DNA of 64,000 nucleotides from Planococcus citri (taxonomy: Eukaryota > Arthropoda > Insecta > Hemiptera > Pseudococcidae). The stretch lies in NCBI RefSeq assembly GCF_950023065.1, contig NC_088678.1, positions 81,191,590 to 81,255,589 of the forward strand. The letters are read 5' to 3'. Made by a program: the position numbers and the translations under genes. Of the stretch, positions 11,801 through 24,677 are shown piece by piece. A model generated the notes under the pieces. That model was not told the DNA's origin. It saw only the letters and a list, made by a program, of their open reading frames with translations, and searched no databases. Numbering within the stretch: position 1 is the first letter of the stretch; each line of letters starts with the position of its first letter.

Positions 11801-14800
11801 CTGGAGAAAATTAAAAATTCTGGAGAAATTGAAAAATTGCGCTGGAGGCTCCAGAACGGCTGGAAATGGTGAAATTGGGATTTGGAGAGTTATTTATGAA
11901 CAAAATACAGCGATTCGCGCGAATTTCAAAAATTTCCACCCAAACAGGTAACTTTTTGATTTTGAAAAAAATTGGTCAAAAAACCACTCTTGAGGTGTCA
12001 CTCCCAAAATCGGCTCGAATGTAGATAAACTCGTTAAACAGGTCTAGTATAATACACAACTCGATTTTTAGCTTCCCAACTTCATATTCACGCCTTCTGG
12101 AAGTTCTGGAGAAAATTAAAAATTCTGGAGAAATTGAAAAATTGCGCTGGAGGCTCCAGAACGGCTGGAAATGGTGAAATTGGGATTTGGAGAGTTATTT
12201 ATGAACAAAATACAGCGATTCGCGCGAATTTCAAAAATTTCCACTCAAACAGGAAACTTTTGATTTTTTTTGGATTTTTCAAGTCTGAAAAAAGCTGGTC
12301 AAAAAATTACTTTTGAGGTGTCACTCTCAAAATCAGCTCAAATATAGATAAACTCGTTAAACAAGTCGAGTGTAATACACAACTCGATTTTTAGCTGCTC
12401 AACTGCATATTCACGCCTTCTGGAGCAAATTCAAAATTCTGGAGAAATTGAAAATCGCGCTGGAGGCTCCAGAATGGCTGGAAGTGGTGAAATTTGGATT
12501 TGGGTAATTTATATTAGTTTTGGGATTCATTTTGACCATTTTTACTGATAAAGTAGGTACTTTTTAAAAAAAGCATAAATCGCCAAAAACAGTCAATTTT
12601 GAATTTTCAAAAATTCCCCAAAAATCGAAAAATGAACTTGGGCAGCTGAAAATTCGTTTTTGGGGGTTTTAGGCTATGTTCATTCCAAAAATCGCGGTCC
12701 CGTTAAAACCAGTGTGTGACACCTCAAGAGGTCCCCTTTGTTGGCTTTGTTAGCTCAGTTAGTGAAAATCATACTTCTAAAGAGAAATGGTCCATCGGAT
12801 GAAAATACGAAAAATAAAAATCATTTTGCAATTTGACAGAATTTTTCACCGCGTTTCCAGTTTTCAAGCTGTTTTCCAAACTTCGCCGGATGATATCGTA
12901 ATTCTTAGAAATACTACTATTTATACTCATGAGCTTCGCGAGAACAGTCTGTGAAAACAAAAAATTCCCCACTTAGATAAACTGAAATCGAACTCGAAAA
13001 AAATATGTACATTTTTTGAAAGATGGAATTACTTGAGCGTATAATCTGGCATTGAAATGTTGAGCCATTGTCCACGGTAGTACAGATTTAATAGCCATTT
13101 CGATCATTGATTCGGTGCCATTAGTGTTGGCCAAATGGAAAGCTATTGATATGAAAGAACAAATGCTACCGATTCTTTCTTCTGAAGCCTGGAAAATATA
13201 ATTTTTAAATAGGTAGGCATTTTCAATTTTCATGCATTTGCATTTATTTTTAATTCGAATAAATATACGAACCTCCAAAAAACACTTCCAAAATTTATCC
13301 TCCAATGTGCCACCGAAATGAATAATTAAACGAATCAATAGCCATTCTAACATATAACGAACACTTGGTTGATGAGGTTCTAATAATAAGCTGTTCACCG
13401 TACAAGTGAATAATTTTTCTGCGCATTTATACTGAAAAGAAAAAAAAACATTGATTAGAGTTCTGATGTTAGGAATAGATATGGGATCTGATCAAGTCTG
13501 AACAGATCAAATTGGATGCTGGGAATATCCATTTCTAGATCGCATCAGATGCAATTATTTTCAAACTGGACTTTCATTATTAGGCACAATAAGTGAAAAA
13601 AATAATAAAAACACCTTTTCTAACGACGATGTTTCATTGAACAATACGGTCTCGAAAATCAGTAATAGCTGCAATCTCCTGTGTTTTATTCGATGAGTGG
13701 CGGAGTCATTGAAATAACGTTTTTTGCTCAGTTCGTCAGATGAACTAAGCTGCTTCATGATTTCAATCCATTTCTCATTGTTGATTCTTTCGTTGCAAAA
13801 ATTCAGTAACATATTCAATGCCATAAGGCGCATTTCTTCAGCTGAATCAGCATTATCGCTGGAACATAGTTTCAATTAGCTGATAACATTCTAATATTAG
13901 CTACAAATTTTAATACCTAATTGAGGTATATTTTTTTGCGAAGTAATTCGAAAATTTTATTTCAGACTTACAATTTAATTATCTGATTGAGTGAAACGTT
14001 ATCACCTAATCCTCTGATATACTCGATAGTTTCATTTTCGATTCTAAAAAAAAATAATTAAATAGGTAAGTATAAGTAATCATGTTTAGTCCTAATTGAC
14101 CATGCAGCACATTCAGATAATTGAAATAATAACCTTTGATCTTTACGATTGATATGACTGATACAAAAAATATTTATCAAAATCGAAACTGCGTCTGGGA
14201 ATCTTTGGAATAAATTCGGTATTTGGCTCAATTCGGTCAAAATTAATATCATACTGTAGTAGGATTGACCTCCATCTTCAGCAACCTTCTTCAGCATCTC
14301 GTTCACGTACTAAAAACAACAGTGATTTACGATTATTCGATTACAAATTTGAGTCCTCCAGTTCACCTAAATTTGTAGGCAGTGGTCTAGATTTTAGAAA
14401 ACACAAATGAAACTTACTTCGATAAGTTTCAATTGATAGATTCTTTCGCTAGAAAATGTTTCTTGATAGAACGCCCGTATCCAGTATTTCAAAGAATCAG
14501 TGTAAAACGGCGTCGTTAAAGTTTCTTCGACCAATCTCCAACTAATACTCATCATATTCAATACTATAGATTCGTATTTCAAAACGGTGTTCATCGAGAA
14601 TAAAATTTTTAAAAATTTAAAAAGACTAGTTAGGTTCTCTTTTCGAGCCAAGTCCAACGCATTTAGAATTATATCGAATAAAGATGAAATTTCTACGGTT
14701 TCGAAGATATTTTCCTTCTCGAAAAATAAATATAATTCCATCGTAGACCATAAGTTGTTCATAAATCGAGAATATAATTTTCCAGTTTTAGTCCTTCCAG

Positions 14801-17084
14801 AGCTATTGATTTCTTCGATATTTAACGATCTTATACGAAAATTATTCACGTAATCTGTCATACTCGCTGCCAGCATGTTTTTCCATTTATCTACGTTTAT
14901 ATGCAGCTGCGGATAGCGATAAATTAGCAAATAAATCCAAGATATAACTTTTAGAGAAGAATATCGTCGATGAACCGATTCGTTTTTCAATCCTTCGCTG
15001 GATTTCACCAGCCAGTCTTGTACATTTGAGATATTTATCAAAGACGAGAATTTGTCTTCAAACAAATAGGAAAATTCGGTCAGCGAATGTTCGTAAAATT
15101 CAATTTTATCAAAATTATCGCACTCCAATAAGCTCTTAACGATGTAGGTAAATAAGTGAGTAAAATGATTCGCAGCTAAGGAGTAATATCGCAAAGATCC
15201 GAAGAGGGGATTTTTAACGTTGACACAGCTACGTTCAATTTTTAATAAATTCACGATGAATTTCAAACGATTATTTTGTATTACTTTATTTAGATAAGCT
15301 CGATGTAATACGTTTTCAAACGAACTCATCCATTCGGCGATTCGAATGTGGTAATTACTCGGTGTAAATGCGTCTTCGAGCAGAATCGTTAGTCGAGCTA
15401 AGAAGCTCGCTGAGGTATCAGATAACGATTCATCGCAGTCGATTTGCTTGCTCGCGTGTTCCATCAGGTACAATTCGAAATCTTCGTACGATGAAGATTG
15501 CCGAAGATACTCGACGATCTGTTGCCAACTTGTGGTACTCCTCTGCAGACATTCTTCTTGGTTAAAATTGCTCATTAAAGTTAAAACCTGTAACGCGGTA
15601 TCGTTATTTTTCTCGCTGTACATGAGGATTAATTCGACAAATAAAGACTGAATAGCAGCTCGTATTTTTATATTATGGTATCTGACGATGTTTTGGATAA
15701 TATCGGCGGTCATTCGAATTAATTTAGTATCGAGACATTGGAAATTTTGACGGGTTTGGGTAATCGATCTGAGAGTATAGAATAAAGGCACCGGAGACCA
15801 CTTGATTTGTATCAACATTTCATAAAAAATAATCAGCTGTTCGGAGTCGAAGTTGGAGATGCACTTGACAAATCCTTCTTTGATATTATGAAATTTATTC
15901 AATTTGAAAGACTTTCTGAATAAGTACGAATCGTTCAATGCGGTCAACATAATTCGAACAATGTAACGAACATGACGTTTATTAAAGCTAGAAACATTTA
16001 CATCGAGTAGAAATAACAGAGCTTCTATTCTGACCGTTCTAGAATCGTGTTTTAAACCATTTTCCAATAACCTCAAAATCCAGAATTTATCATTCGATAC
16101 GATTTCATCGTTTAGTAAATTATTCACCAAAGAGAAGGTAGGTAAGACTAAATGAGTCTGCTTTTCGTCTAAATTCTCCATTATAACGAAATAAGTCTTC
16201 CACCAAGAGAGATACTCTTTCGAATGAGCGCAATCGAATACACTCGAATGATTCAACTTACAAAATTTAGGCTGGTCGCATAAATTAAACGAAGCGTATT
16301 TCAATACGTGAAGAGCATGTTTTTGGATACATTGGTCATCTTCGAGGCATAATTGTAAAGCTGTCCAAAATTCGTCTGTGTTTAAAATTTCATTCAGTTC
16401 TTTTCTACCAAATGAGCAACCGACTAGGTAGGAAATCATGATTAAGTAGAATTCGCAATAGGAGCGTTCTTTTAATAGATTAGCGACAGCTTCGGACCAT
16501 ATTTTATAGACGAGTCTGGTTTCTGGTACGATATGGTAATATGCATCGAGCACCGAGAACGAATATACCAATAAAGATTGATTCTGTATGGTAAACGTTT
16601 TCGATAATAAATCTTCCAACGTAGTTAGAACGCAATAAATCTTAGTATTCCTTTCCAACTTTGATACGCATTTTAATAATGTTTCGATAAGTCGAAAATA
16701 TTTAATTAAGTTTTCCAACTCGGCACCGTCGTTACGAGTATTAGATTGTAGAATTTTATCGCACGATGCCAGTAAACTTGGTAATACGATTTCTGTCGTT
16801 TTACATCGATCGTTTGAGTCTTGAAATTCGAGTAATAACGATATCAAACTTATAACTTGGCTGAAATCTTCCATCTCCAAATCTACAAACGTGTTGTAGT
16901 TTTTCAAATAATTTGATATAAAATTACTCAATTTTTCCTTCAAAGCTGGCGATACCTTTATGCCATGTTGATCGATTAGATTCAAATTCGAGATTAATAT
17001 GTTGCAAACTACTTCATCGTAGTATACGTCGTTCAAACATTCGATCGCCGTTACGATGGAGAGCTCTGTGAAATGTGTTGCCAT
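8889..17084 (-). CDS. TARBP1: TARBP1: SPOUT-family tRNA (Gm18) 2'-O-methyltransferase
   Basis: Eleven coding exons on the minus strand: 14418-17084 (889 codons), 14134-14309, 13972-14043, 13615-13858, 13273-13431, 13033-13188, 12775-12948, 9719-9920, 9368-9645, 9116-9252, 8889-9042. Total 4419 nt, 1472 aa; human TARBP1 is about 1.6 kb in codons. The long N-terminal part is helical and repeat-like, as in this family. The C-terminus (about 1320-1472) is a SpoU/SPOUT methyltransferase: motif 1 NLGGLTRTCEIF from residue 1332, motif 2 VLVLGNEKEGIP around 1422, motif 3 IPQKGVIRSLNVHVSASLF just before the end. Known role: ribose methylation of tRNA G18. The ATG at 17084 (MATHFTEL, context AAAATGG) was chosen; upstream codons in frame contain only TTG. 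The intron 9921-12774 contains foldback element 2. The gene is head-to-head with TRPML. Confidence 0.93.
9990..12738. repeat. Long inverted repeat of tandem units (foldback element 2) in a TARBP1 intron
   Basis: The left terminus AAGGGAACCTCTTGAGGTGT is mirrored at the right end as ACACCTCAAGAGGTCCCCTT, one mismatch. The symmetry centre is near 11364 with almost no spacer, so each arm is about 1.37 kb. Each arm is itself several head-to-tail units of about 300 bp (for example 10381-10700, 10690-11010 and 11000-11320 on the left; 11390-11690, 11690-11985 and 11985-12310 on the right). Neighbouring units look nearly identical by eye. Each unit carries a CTGGAGCCTCCAG-like word and the phrase GAGTGACACCTCAAAA. 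No coding capacity is recognised. It lies wholly inside intron 9921-12774. Confidence 0.9.
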
Positions 17085-18014
17085 TTTTTCGACACTTCGC
17101 AATCCTTGGATCCAATAAGTATTCGATGGGGGAATTATTCCAAAATGAAATTAAGTTCGGAACGATCGATCACCATAATTACATCGTTAAATTTCACACG
17201 GATTCGCAAACTACGTCGACTTTTTCGGAGCACAATTTTTAAAAAAATGGAATTTTACCGCATTTCGATATGAAATTGATAATTTTTTATCAATGAGTTA
17301 TTTCAGTGTTGCCACAAAATGAAATTGAAAATTTTAGAATTCCCAAACGCAACGAATTTTTTATTTTTATTTTTTTTGGTTACTTTTTTTATTCATTTCA
17401 GTTTTGAGTTTAGACATAGTTAAATGTTAATTGAATGAGTAATTATTATTGCATTTATTTTTAAAAAAAGAAATTATTTCTGATTTCGATTTCGAATGAT
17501 TCGAAGTGGCGAATTTAGGTTGCAATATAAAGCAACAGTGTTTCTGTCACGTGTCGCGCATGCGCACAACCGCATTTCAAGAATTACCCTTTCCCTTCCA
17601 CATTCAATTTGTTTATCCTTTATCAAGAAAAGTGATAACAATGATGTCAGAAAATTGCAATTGCAGACAAATAAATTGAAACTGAAGAGAATTCCGTTCA
17701 TAAATTCAATTGCTCGTCCTAGGTTTCCAAGTTGGATTCAATATTCGCCCACTCACTTGAAACACAACACTACATAATCATCGATTCATTCTTCGCTATA
17801 TTTTTGGGTAGGTATGTGTTTCCTCTACTAATCTCGTTCAACTTTTTACTTTTATCTACGATATTATTTCTTTGTTTTATTTCAACATCGACGTACATTC
17901 TCAATACACGCATTTGATGTTTTCGTCAAAACCTTACCGAAATCATTAAAGCAGTGCTTACTCGAGAATTTTGGTGTTTTTTTTTTTTTTAGCAGAAGCT
18001 GTGATGTAGCGATT
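17085..18014. promoter_or_regulatory. Head-to-head intergenic region of TARBP1 and TRPML (candidate bidirectional promoter)
   Basis: The TARBP1 ATG (minus) and the TRPML ATG (plus) are 930 bp apart with nothing recognisable between. A polypyrimidine tract ending in TTTTAG lies just before CAGAAGCTGTGATG at about 17992. This looks like a 3' splice site, so TRPML probably has an upstream non-coding exon in this interval. A somewhat more G+C-rich patch with GTCACGTGTCGCGCATGCGC lies at about 17547-17566. No TATA box stands out. The bidirectional-promoter reading is an inference from gene orientation. Confidence 0.45.
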
Positions 18015-20709
18015 ATGGACTCAGGCCCTTCGATGTCTCAGTCTAGTGTTCCTGCCATGAAATACGGTGAGAGTAAGTCATAAACACCCTTTCCGCCGGG
18101 TATAGATTACAATTTTCTTGGATTTAACATTAGATAATTTTATTTTCAGGTAGCTCAGAGAGCCTACTCAGAACAGATTCGATCACAAGCTCTCCGAGTA
18201 TAAGCAATAATATGTCTTCTCCGGAGGCTCGTATGTTGAGGAAGAGTTTAAAGTTCTTTTTTATGAACCCTATACAAAAATGGCGTGTCAGGAGGCAATT
18301 CCCGTTTAAATTTTTCCTTCAAGTTGTGAAAATTATTTTGGTTACTTATCAGGTATGATTGCGTTGTTTTTTGTCTTATTTTGACGTACGATAATTCTAT
18401 TGATTACATTCGATATTCATGCAAATTTATTTTCATCGCAGCTGTGTAATTTTGCTGAAAATCGTTACAACCATATGGAGTATTCGAACAACAATCGTGT
18501 TTCGTTTTCGCATTTATTTCTGAAAAATTGGGACGATTCGAGGGAAGTAGTGTCATATCCTCCGGAAGCTGGACCTTTGGCGTTGTATAGAGTGGACGAA
18601 CTTCACGATAATATTAATTTCGCTGTTAAAAACGTACCTAATTTATATCGAATATTTTATGCTGGTACGCGATGGATGGAGTAATATCGTATGGTTTCAT
18701 TTCCAGTATCACGATTTGTCCAATGCGATTGGTCCTTATAATCATGTTACTCACGAGCACGAGATTATGCCAGTCGAATTATGTATTGAAAATTACCAAG
18801 AAAGTGATTTTGAACTTCAACTTCCGCAAGAGAATGTTACCAAACGTACGTTTTTGAGGAGTGAAACGTTTTTTTTTTTTTAGATTTTACGTTCATACTC
18901 ATAAATTTTGATGTTTAGGTTGCTTGAATATTTCGTGGAATGATACGAAGAATTTTTCGTTACACGACTTTTTACATAAAAATAATGTAACGTTGAATTT
19001 CAAGTTTTTGGCTGAAATTAAGCTTCGTTTCGATCTGCACGCTGTTACTTACAAAGCTCCTGGGAAGCACTGTATTAAATTTCATATCGAGGTGAGATAG
19101 GACAAATTCGAGTTCTTTTTGTTTTTGTAATATTTAAGATTTATTACTAACATTAATATTGGTATTTTTTTTTGTACAGATCATCTACGATAATAAAAGA
19201 TTAGACGGTCAAATGATAATGTCATTGAAAACAACTTTAATAAGAGTTGGATGTTCCGATGATATACATTATGCCAGTAAGCGTCCAAACTTCAACATTA
19301 ATAATTGCAATTACCTCGACTCTAATGATATTTGAACTCGATTTACAGATTTTAATCGTTCTGAAAGTTTTTGGGATACTGCAATTGATGTGATTGTAAT
19401 TTTAGTTTGCTTTCTATCGATGATCTTGTGTATTCGGGCCATTTATAAAGCTCAGCTGCTGAAGTACGTAAGTGAATGGATTGAAAATGAAACTTCATTC
19501 TTTCTCATTGCATTCCGAGTATTTTTGTATTCATATTTTTTTTTCCAGAGAACTATGAATTTCTTTAGAAATGTTAAAGGAGTAGAACTCAGTAGAGAAG
19601 GCCGGTTGACATTTTATAATTTGTGGTACATGATGATAATCACGAACGATATATTGATCATCGTGGGATCCTATGCTCAATCATTGATTTCGAAAAACGT
19701 TGGTATACTTATTTCGACGATTACGTTTCGAAATAATCTTTTTAATGGGAATTTTGTATTTTTAGGAATACTTGGGAGATACATGGAGTATTTGTAGTCT
19801 TTGTTTGGGAACTGGAAACATGCTCGTTTGGTTCGGAGTGTTACGATATTTTGAATTTTTCAAGACTTATAACGTAATGTTTATTGTTTTCAATCTTACG
19901 TCTGCGATTACTCATCATCATCGAACTAATCGAAAAAAATTCTCAACAGGTGGTTATGTTGACTTTGAAATGCGCTTTTCCGAAAATATTACGATTTTTG
20001 TTATGTTCGCTGATTATTTATGCTGGTTACGTGTTCTGTGGCTGGCTAGTTCTTGGTCCATTCCATATTAAAGTAGGTTCTGTTGAATTTTCATTGTATA
20101 AATTGAAGGTCCGCTAAATTAAACGAATAATGATGCTTTTTCAGTTCCATAAAATATCCACCACATCGGAAAATTTATTCTCGTTGATCAACGGAGACGA
20201 TATGTTTGCTACGTTTACAATTTTAGAAACGGATTCACGTATTGTGTGGTGGTATTGTCGAATATACATCTACTCGTTTATCATGCTGTTCATTTACGTT
20301 ATTCTCAGTTTATTTTTATCTGTGATAATCGATGCCTATGAAACAATTAAGGTATGTATCAGAAAATAATTTTCTTAGTTACTATACGAACTATGGCTTA
20401 GAATAAATTTCATTTCGTATTCTGTCAACAGGATTATTACATTCATGGATTCCCAAAATCCGATTTACAGCATTTCATTTACGAAAACTCGAACGAAGAC
20501 GATGATGATTTTTTAATCGGTACACAACAAGGGTACAGTCACGGAATATGGTGTCTTACGAAGGATTTTTTCAGAATATTATTCAAATGGTAAATTGCAT
20601 ACGATAGCATTTCAAATTGATTTAATTCCGATCTTGATGATGTTCGTTATTTTATAGTCAATGGAGAACAAAAGATCCTCCGGTACAGAACGAACCCACT
20701 CAGAGATGA
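18015..20709 (+). CDS. Trpml: Mucolipin (TRPML) endolysosomal cation channel
   Basis: Thirteen coding exons: 18015-18072, 18150-18352, 18442-18633, 18707-18845, 18919-19091, 19180-19276, 19349-19467, 19549-19698, 19766-19873, 19950-20072, 20145-20351, 20432-20589, 20658-20709. Total 1779 nt, 592 aa, close to vertebrate mucolipins (550-580). The N-terminus has the family segment LKFFFMNPIQKW with the RRQ/KFKF basic patch before TM1 (about 70-90). A luminal domain follows, then TM segments, the pore motif NGDDMF (residues 470-475, the TRPML selectivity filter) and the final TM ending IIDAYETIK. TRPML channels release Ca2+, Fe2+ and other cations from late endosomes and lysosomes. The tail is short and ends in PPVQNEPTQR; I see no clear dileucine signal there. 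Exon 8 uses a GTTGGT donor. Confidence 0.95.
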
Positions 20710-22267
20710 ATTATCGTGATTGGTTAAAGTTACAAATTCGAAAAACTTGAAGACTTGAAATTTTATGACATTTCACATCGCTAAATCAAAACCTATTAAT
20801 CACACGATGTTACCATTAAATTAACCGGTGATGATATCAACATTTTAAATATTAAACTGTCACATCGTCGAAACTTTTCTAGTTTACATGTTCTCTCTGT
20901 TGTATGTACATTTGTACCTATATATTATTTAAAAGTAATAAGATTCATTACTCGTTGTTTTAAGGTTGATAATTGGATAATATCTCTGATGTTGTTTTTG
21001 GGTGTTGCTATTTTTTCCATTAATTGGAAATTTGTGTTGTTCAGAAATGCAATTCTTCGTGAAAGTTAGGTGTACCTATTATTTTTTCTGCGCACAAATT
21101 CGTGCTGATTTGTTGAACGCTTCGAGTTGTGATACCTGTTTGTAAGTTTTAGTCATTTATTATTTTATATTTTTATGTTTTATCGAATTCTTAAATTACG
21201 AGATGAATTCTAATGTGTTCACATAAGCAAGTATGTAGTTGTGAAATGTTATCATTTTTGTTATACCTAAATGAATTGTTTACTTATGATGATGATGTTC
21301 GATCGTGTGCTTGATTATTGATTTTACTCTCTAGTTTGTATTTTTAATTTCATTTCTTTTTATAATAAATCTCATCGTGTTTGTTTTCTTATAAATGAGT
21401 TTCATTTTGGTGACCTCTTCCCCTTCCCCTTGTATTCAAAATTGAACTCGAGTTCGTTTTGATTTTTTGGACATTTCTTATACCTAATTTGATTGATCTG
21501 GCTTTCAAATCACCCTAAGTATTGTGAAAAAATGGGCATATCAGATTCAGATTCAATATGGAAAAAAAGTCAATATACCATCAAACATTTTGCAAGTGAT
21601 GATATTCACTATTCAAGATCATCTCAATTCCGAAGTAATTATCAGCATTTTGTCAACTGGAAGCGATACCACTTTTACCTACCTGTTTGTGCAACTATTT
21701 CCATTTCCGTTTGAAGTAGTGAGGAGGGGATGCGCGGGCGTACAAGAAAAGAAGTTGAATAAATTGCATACTTGATTCGCCGTAACTCCCAAAAGTTTAT
21801 TCACCTGTCGATGTCGGTGCGACCAAAAACAGTTCAACCGATTTTTAGACCAAACAAGAAGAAAGTTTGTTATAAAGTTTCTTAACAATAAAATAGTTGT
21901 CCCCTCAATTCAGAAGATCGGCAAACCAATTCACAATTGGGTGGATTTGTCCAAAGAAGTAATATTTTATGCAGACATTTTTCATTCAACCAATATGCAA
22001 AAAAATCAACGCTGAATTTTTCTATATCAATCTACTGAAATGGTGCAGCGCGCATTTAAATCTTGACTACACATTTTAAAGCGAGCACGAGTCTCAATTA
22101 TACGTACGTAAGTATTTATTATGGCAACATCATCTCAAGTTGTATGTTTTAATTCGATACTTCCTCCGTGAGCTGCGTTTGCAGCAACATCTATAATTAA
22201 TTCTATTGACGCCGAAAATTTCTTTTCTTATAAAATATGTTGGTCGCAAGCAAACAAGACGGGCAAG
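20710..22267. other. TRPML 3' UTR and intergenic DNA
   Basis: The first part is probably the TRPML 3' UTR; an AATAAA at 21364-21369 is a reasonable polyadenylation signal. The rest is A+T rich with no gene recognised. Open stretches at 21493-21775 and 21679-21888 look random. The promoter of the receptor gene that starts at 22268 should lie at the right end. Confidence 0.45.
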
Positions 22268-24677
22268 ATGGCGCGTCGAAGAAACATCATGCAATTTAAT
22301 TCTTCAAAGTTTATATTATTATTTGTTTTTATAATTGTATTCGTTACTGGGTATCGTTCTGTCACCTGTTTAGTAACTCCAAGTAGGTAATCGAGTTTAA
22401 TTTTTTATTCAGATATTTGCTTCAACCTGAGAATCGACCGCTCTCTGATCATTCTTAATTTCAAGTTGAGCTTGAGTCAGGGTGATTAAAAAATCACGTA
22501 GCAAGTTTCAATTTTCTATAAAATAATTTAAAATACGTTTTCTGATGTTCTTTTTTTTTAAAGATAATACAGCCGAAATATTACGTTTAAAATTACTCAA
22601 CAATTACGACCCTTTTACCGAACCATCGCCTCAGAATGGGAAAATTCTTCAATTTGGAGCTGTACCTAATGCGTTGGGAATTGATGTGGTAAATGAATAA
22701 TATACACACATTATTTACTATTTTTCAAAAAATATTTTATCTTTGTAAGCATATTTTTAATGACCAATTTGGAGGAAACTACTCCTATAGAGCTAGATTA
22801 ATATTTATTCATTTTCAAGGATTATATGGAGTCTTCTTTTCATCTTATCGGCTGGCTTAGACTGGTGAGTTGATAAGTATTCTTTTCACATTTGATGAAT
22901 ATTACCAATTACTAGTTCAAAAAATCAAAAAATCAATAAATCAATACGTTGCATAATTTTTAGAGATGGTTTGATCCTAGATTGATGTGGGATCCTTCGA
23001 AATATGGTAATTTGAGTATGATGCATTTTGCTCCTCATGAAGTATGGAAACCTCAAATTATAGCCATGAGACGGTAATATAATAATTATAGTTCGTACAA
23101 TTAAGATTTCGTTTTTATTCTCAAGATTTATAATACCTATCTGTTTGTATTTCGTTCGAAACTTTTAGTTTGGATGCTCACCTTGTAGATAATTACTCGC
23201 AAAATTTCATCGTGGTTAATTACACCGGTTTAGCATTATTCGTACCAGCGACAAATTTCAAAGTGAGGTGTGATTTGAACTATTATGATTGGCCCTTTGA
23301 TAAACAAATATGTCAACTGATTTTAAGAGTGACCGGTACTCGTACAACACCGATGCAGTTCAATTCTACCTATGTAGGTATCAATTTTAAAGTGTTGCAG
23401 ATTTGAACTTTTTTGACAAAGCTACCTATATAATATTGACTTGTAAATATTTCGCATTTTAATTTAGGAAACATCGCTTTTAATATCAATTTTGCCATTT
23501 TGTTTGTAGTTTTCTGCGAGCGATCTTAGCGATGGTATAGTATCCAACTGGGAAATTGAAACTGTAAATACCCAATATGTATCGACAAACTCGTGTCTGA
23601 TTTGCAGCGGACCTATATCGGAATTGCATTATGAATTTCATATTAAAAAAATCGAAGTGAAATATTATGGATTCGTTATCCTGCCTGCTTTCGGTAAATA
23701 AGTAAACTTCGAGCTTAACTATAGGTATTTAATTAAAATGAACGTAATAAATTGAATTCAAATTATTGACAAATTTGGATCATAAAGATATAGGGTAGGT
23801 ATAATAGTATATTCTTTGTGGGTTACAGGATTATCTTTCTTGTTGCTTTCAACATTCTGGTTACCTATAACGTCGCAGAAAAAATTAACTCTGGTAATTA
23901 TCTTGGTGATCGTGCCAGTGATATTTTTGTTATTTTTTTCTCGTAAAGTGCCTGTATTTAATCATCAGTTACCTAAAATAAGTGAGTAACTTTGATTAAA
24001 TTTATTATTCCATCATTGACTCATCGATGAGTTCACTTTTCTCAGAATAAAACCTCAAACGTCGAGCAAAAAGTTGCAATTTAGGTTTATAATTTTATAT
24101 TTTTACAGTGTTATTTTATTCGTGGTTGATGTTACTATCGATAATTCAACTCTTGATGTCTCTGATCTTGAGCTCCATCGTTAATTCGGAAACGTTGCAG
24201 AGTAATCCAATTGCTCAAAATATTAAATCGATGTTCGATCACCCGATCTTACACTTTTTGCATCTTGTACCAGATTCGGTAAGTCAAGAAAATATAAAAT
24301 GCTGTAAGAACTGTTTGATTTGATTCTTCTTGAAATTAAATTAGTACGACTTATGAACTAGGTATAGGTAACAAGTTAGTTCGAGTAAGTATTTCATTGT
24401 CAATTCCTGATTTGAAATTTTTCTTTACAAATAATTCTGAAAATAAATCGCAGCTTCTATGTTTATTTTAATTGACTCTATTAGGCGTTTATTGATTGAA
24501 TATTTATCATTCTTATTTCAGGAATTTGTTCGATATCAATTGCAAAAAATGGATCCAAGTCAGAAATTGAATGAAAATTATGTAAAATATCAATGGCTTA
24601 GCATAATGATTATAATCAACAGGATAATTTTCGTAATTTACGCAATAATTATGATTGTATTGATGATATGTTGTTGA
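22268..24677 (+). CDS. Divergent Cys-loop (nicotinic acetylcholine receptor-like) ligand-gated ion channel subunit
   Basis: Nine coding exons: 22268-22382, 22564-22688, 22820-22864, 22964-23073, 23169-23373, 23510-23693, 23829-23981, 24109-24278, 24522-24677. Total 1263 nt, 420 aa. It shows a hydrophobic signal peptide (about residues 13-32), a ligand-binding domain with the WLRLRWFDPRLMWDP region, and a Cys-loop from C166 to C180 with 13 residues between. Four hydrophobic segments follow: M1 about 252-272, M2 about 280-298, M3 about 313-338, M4 about 394-420. Two things are odd. The loop-C position has CLIC (C229, C232), not the vicinal CC of alpha subunits. The usual acidic residue before M2 (GEK) reads SQKK. 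The M3-M4 loop is short. It is probably membrane-bound, but may not bind acetylcholine or conduct like a classical subunit. Confidence 0.85.

Noticed and set aside
10143..12316. Many 60-95 codon frames within foldback element 2
   Set aside because: Repetition of one unit in both orientations; no start context or splice structure of its own.
17102..17102. TARBP1 start six codons upstream (MRSVEK)
   Set aside because: The codon there is TTG; the ATG at 17084 has a better context.
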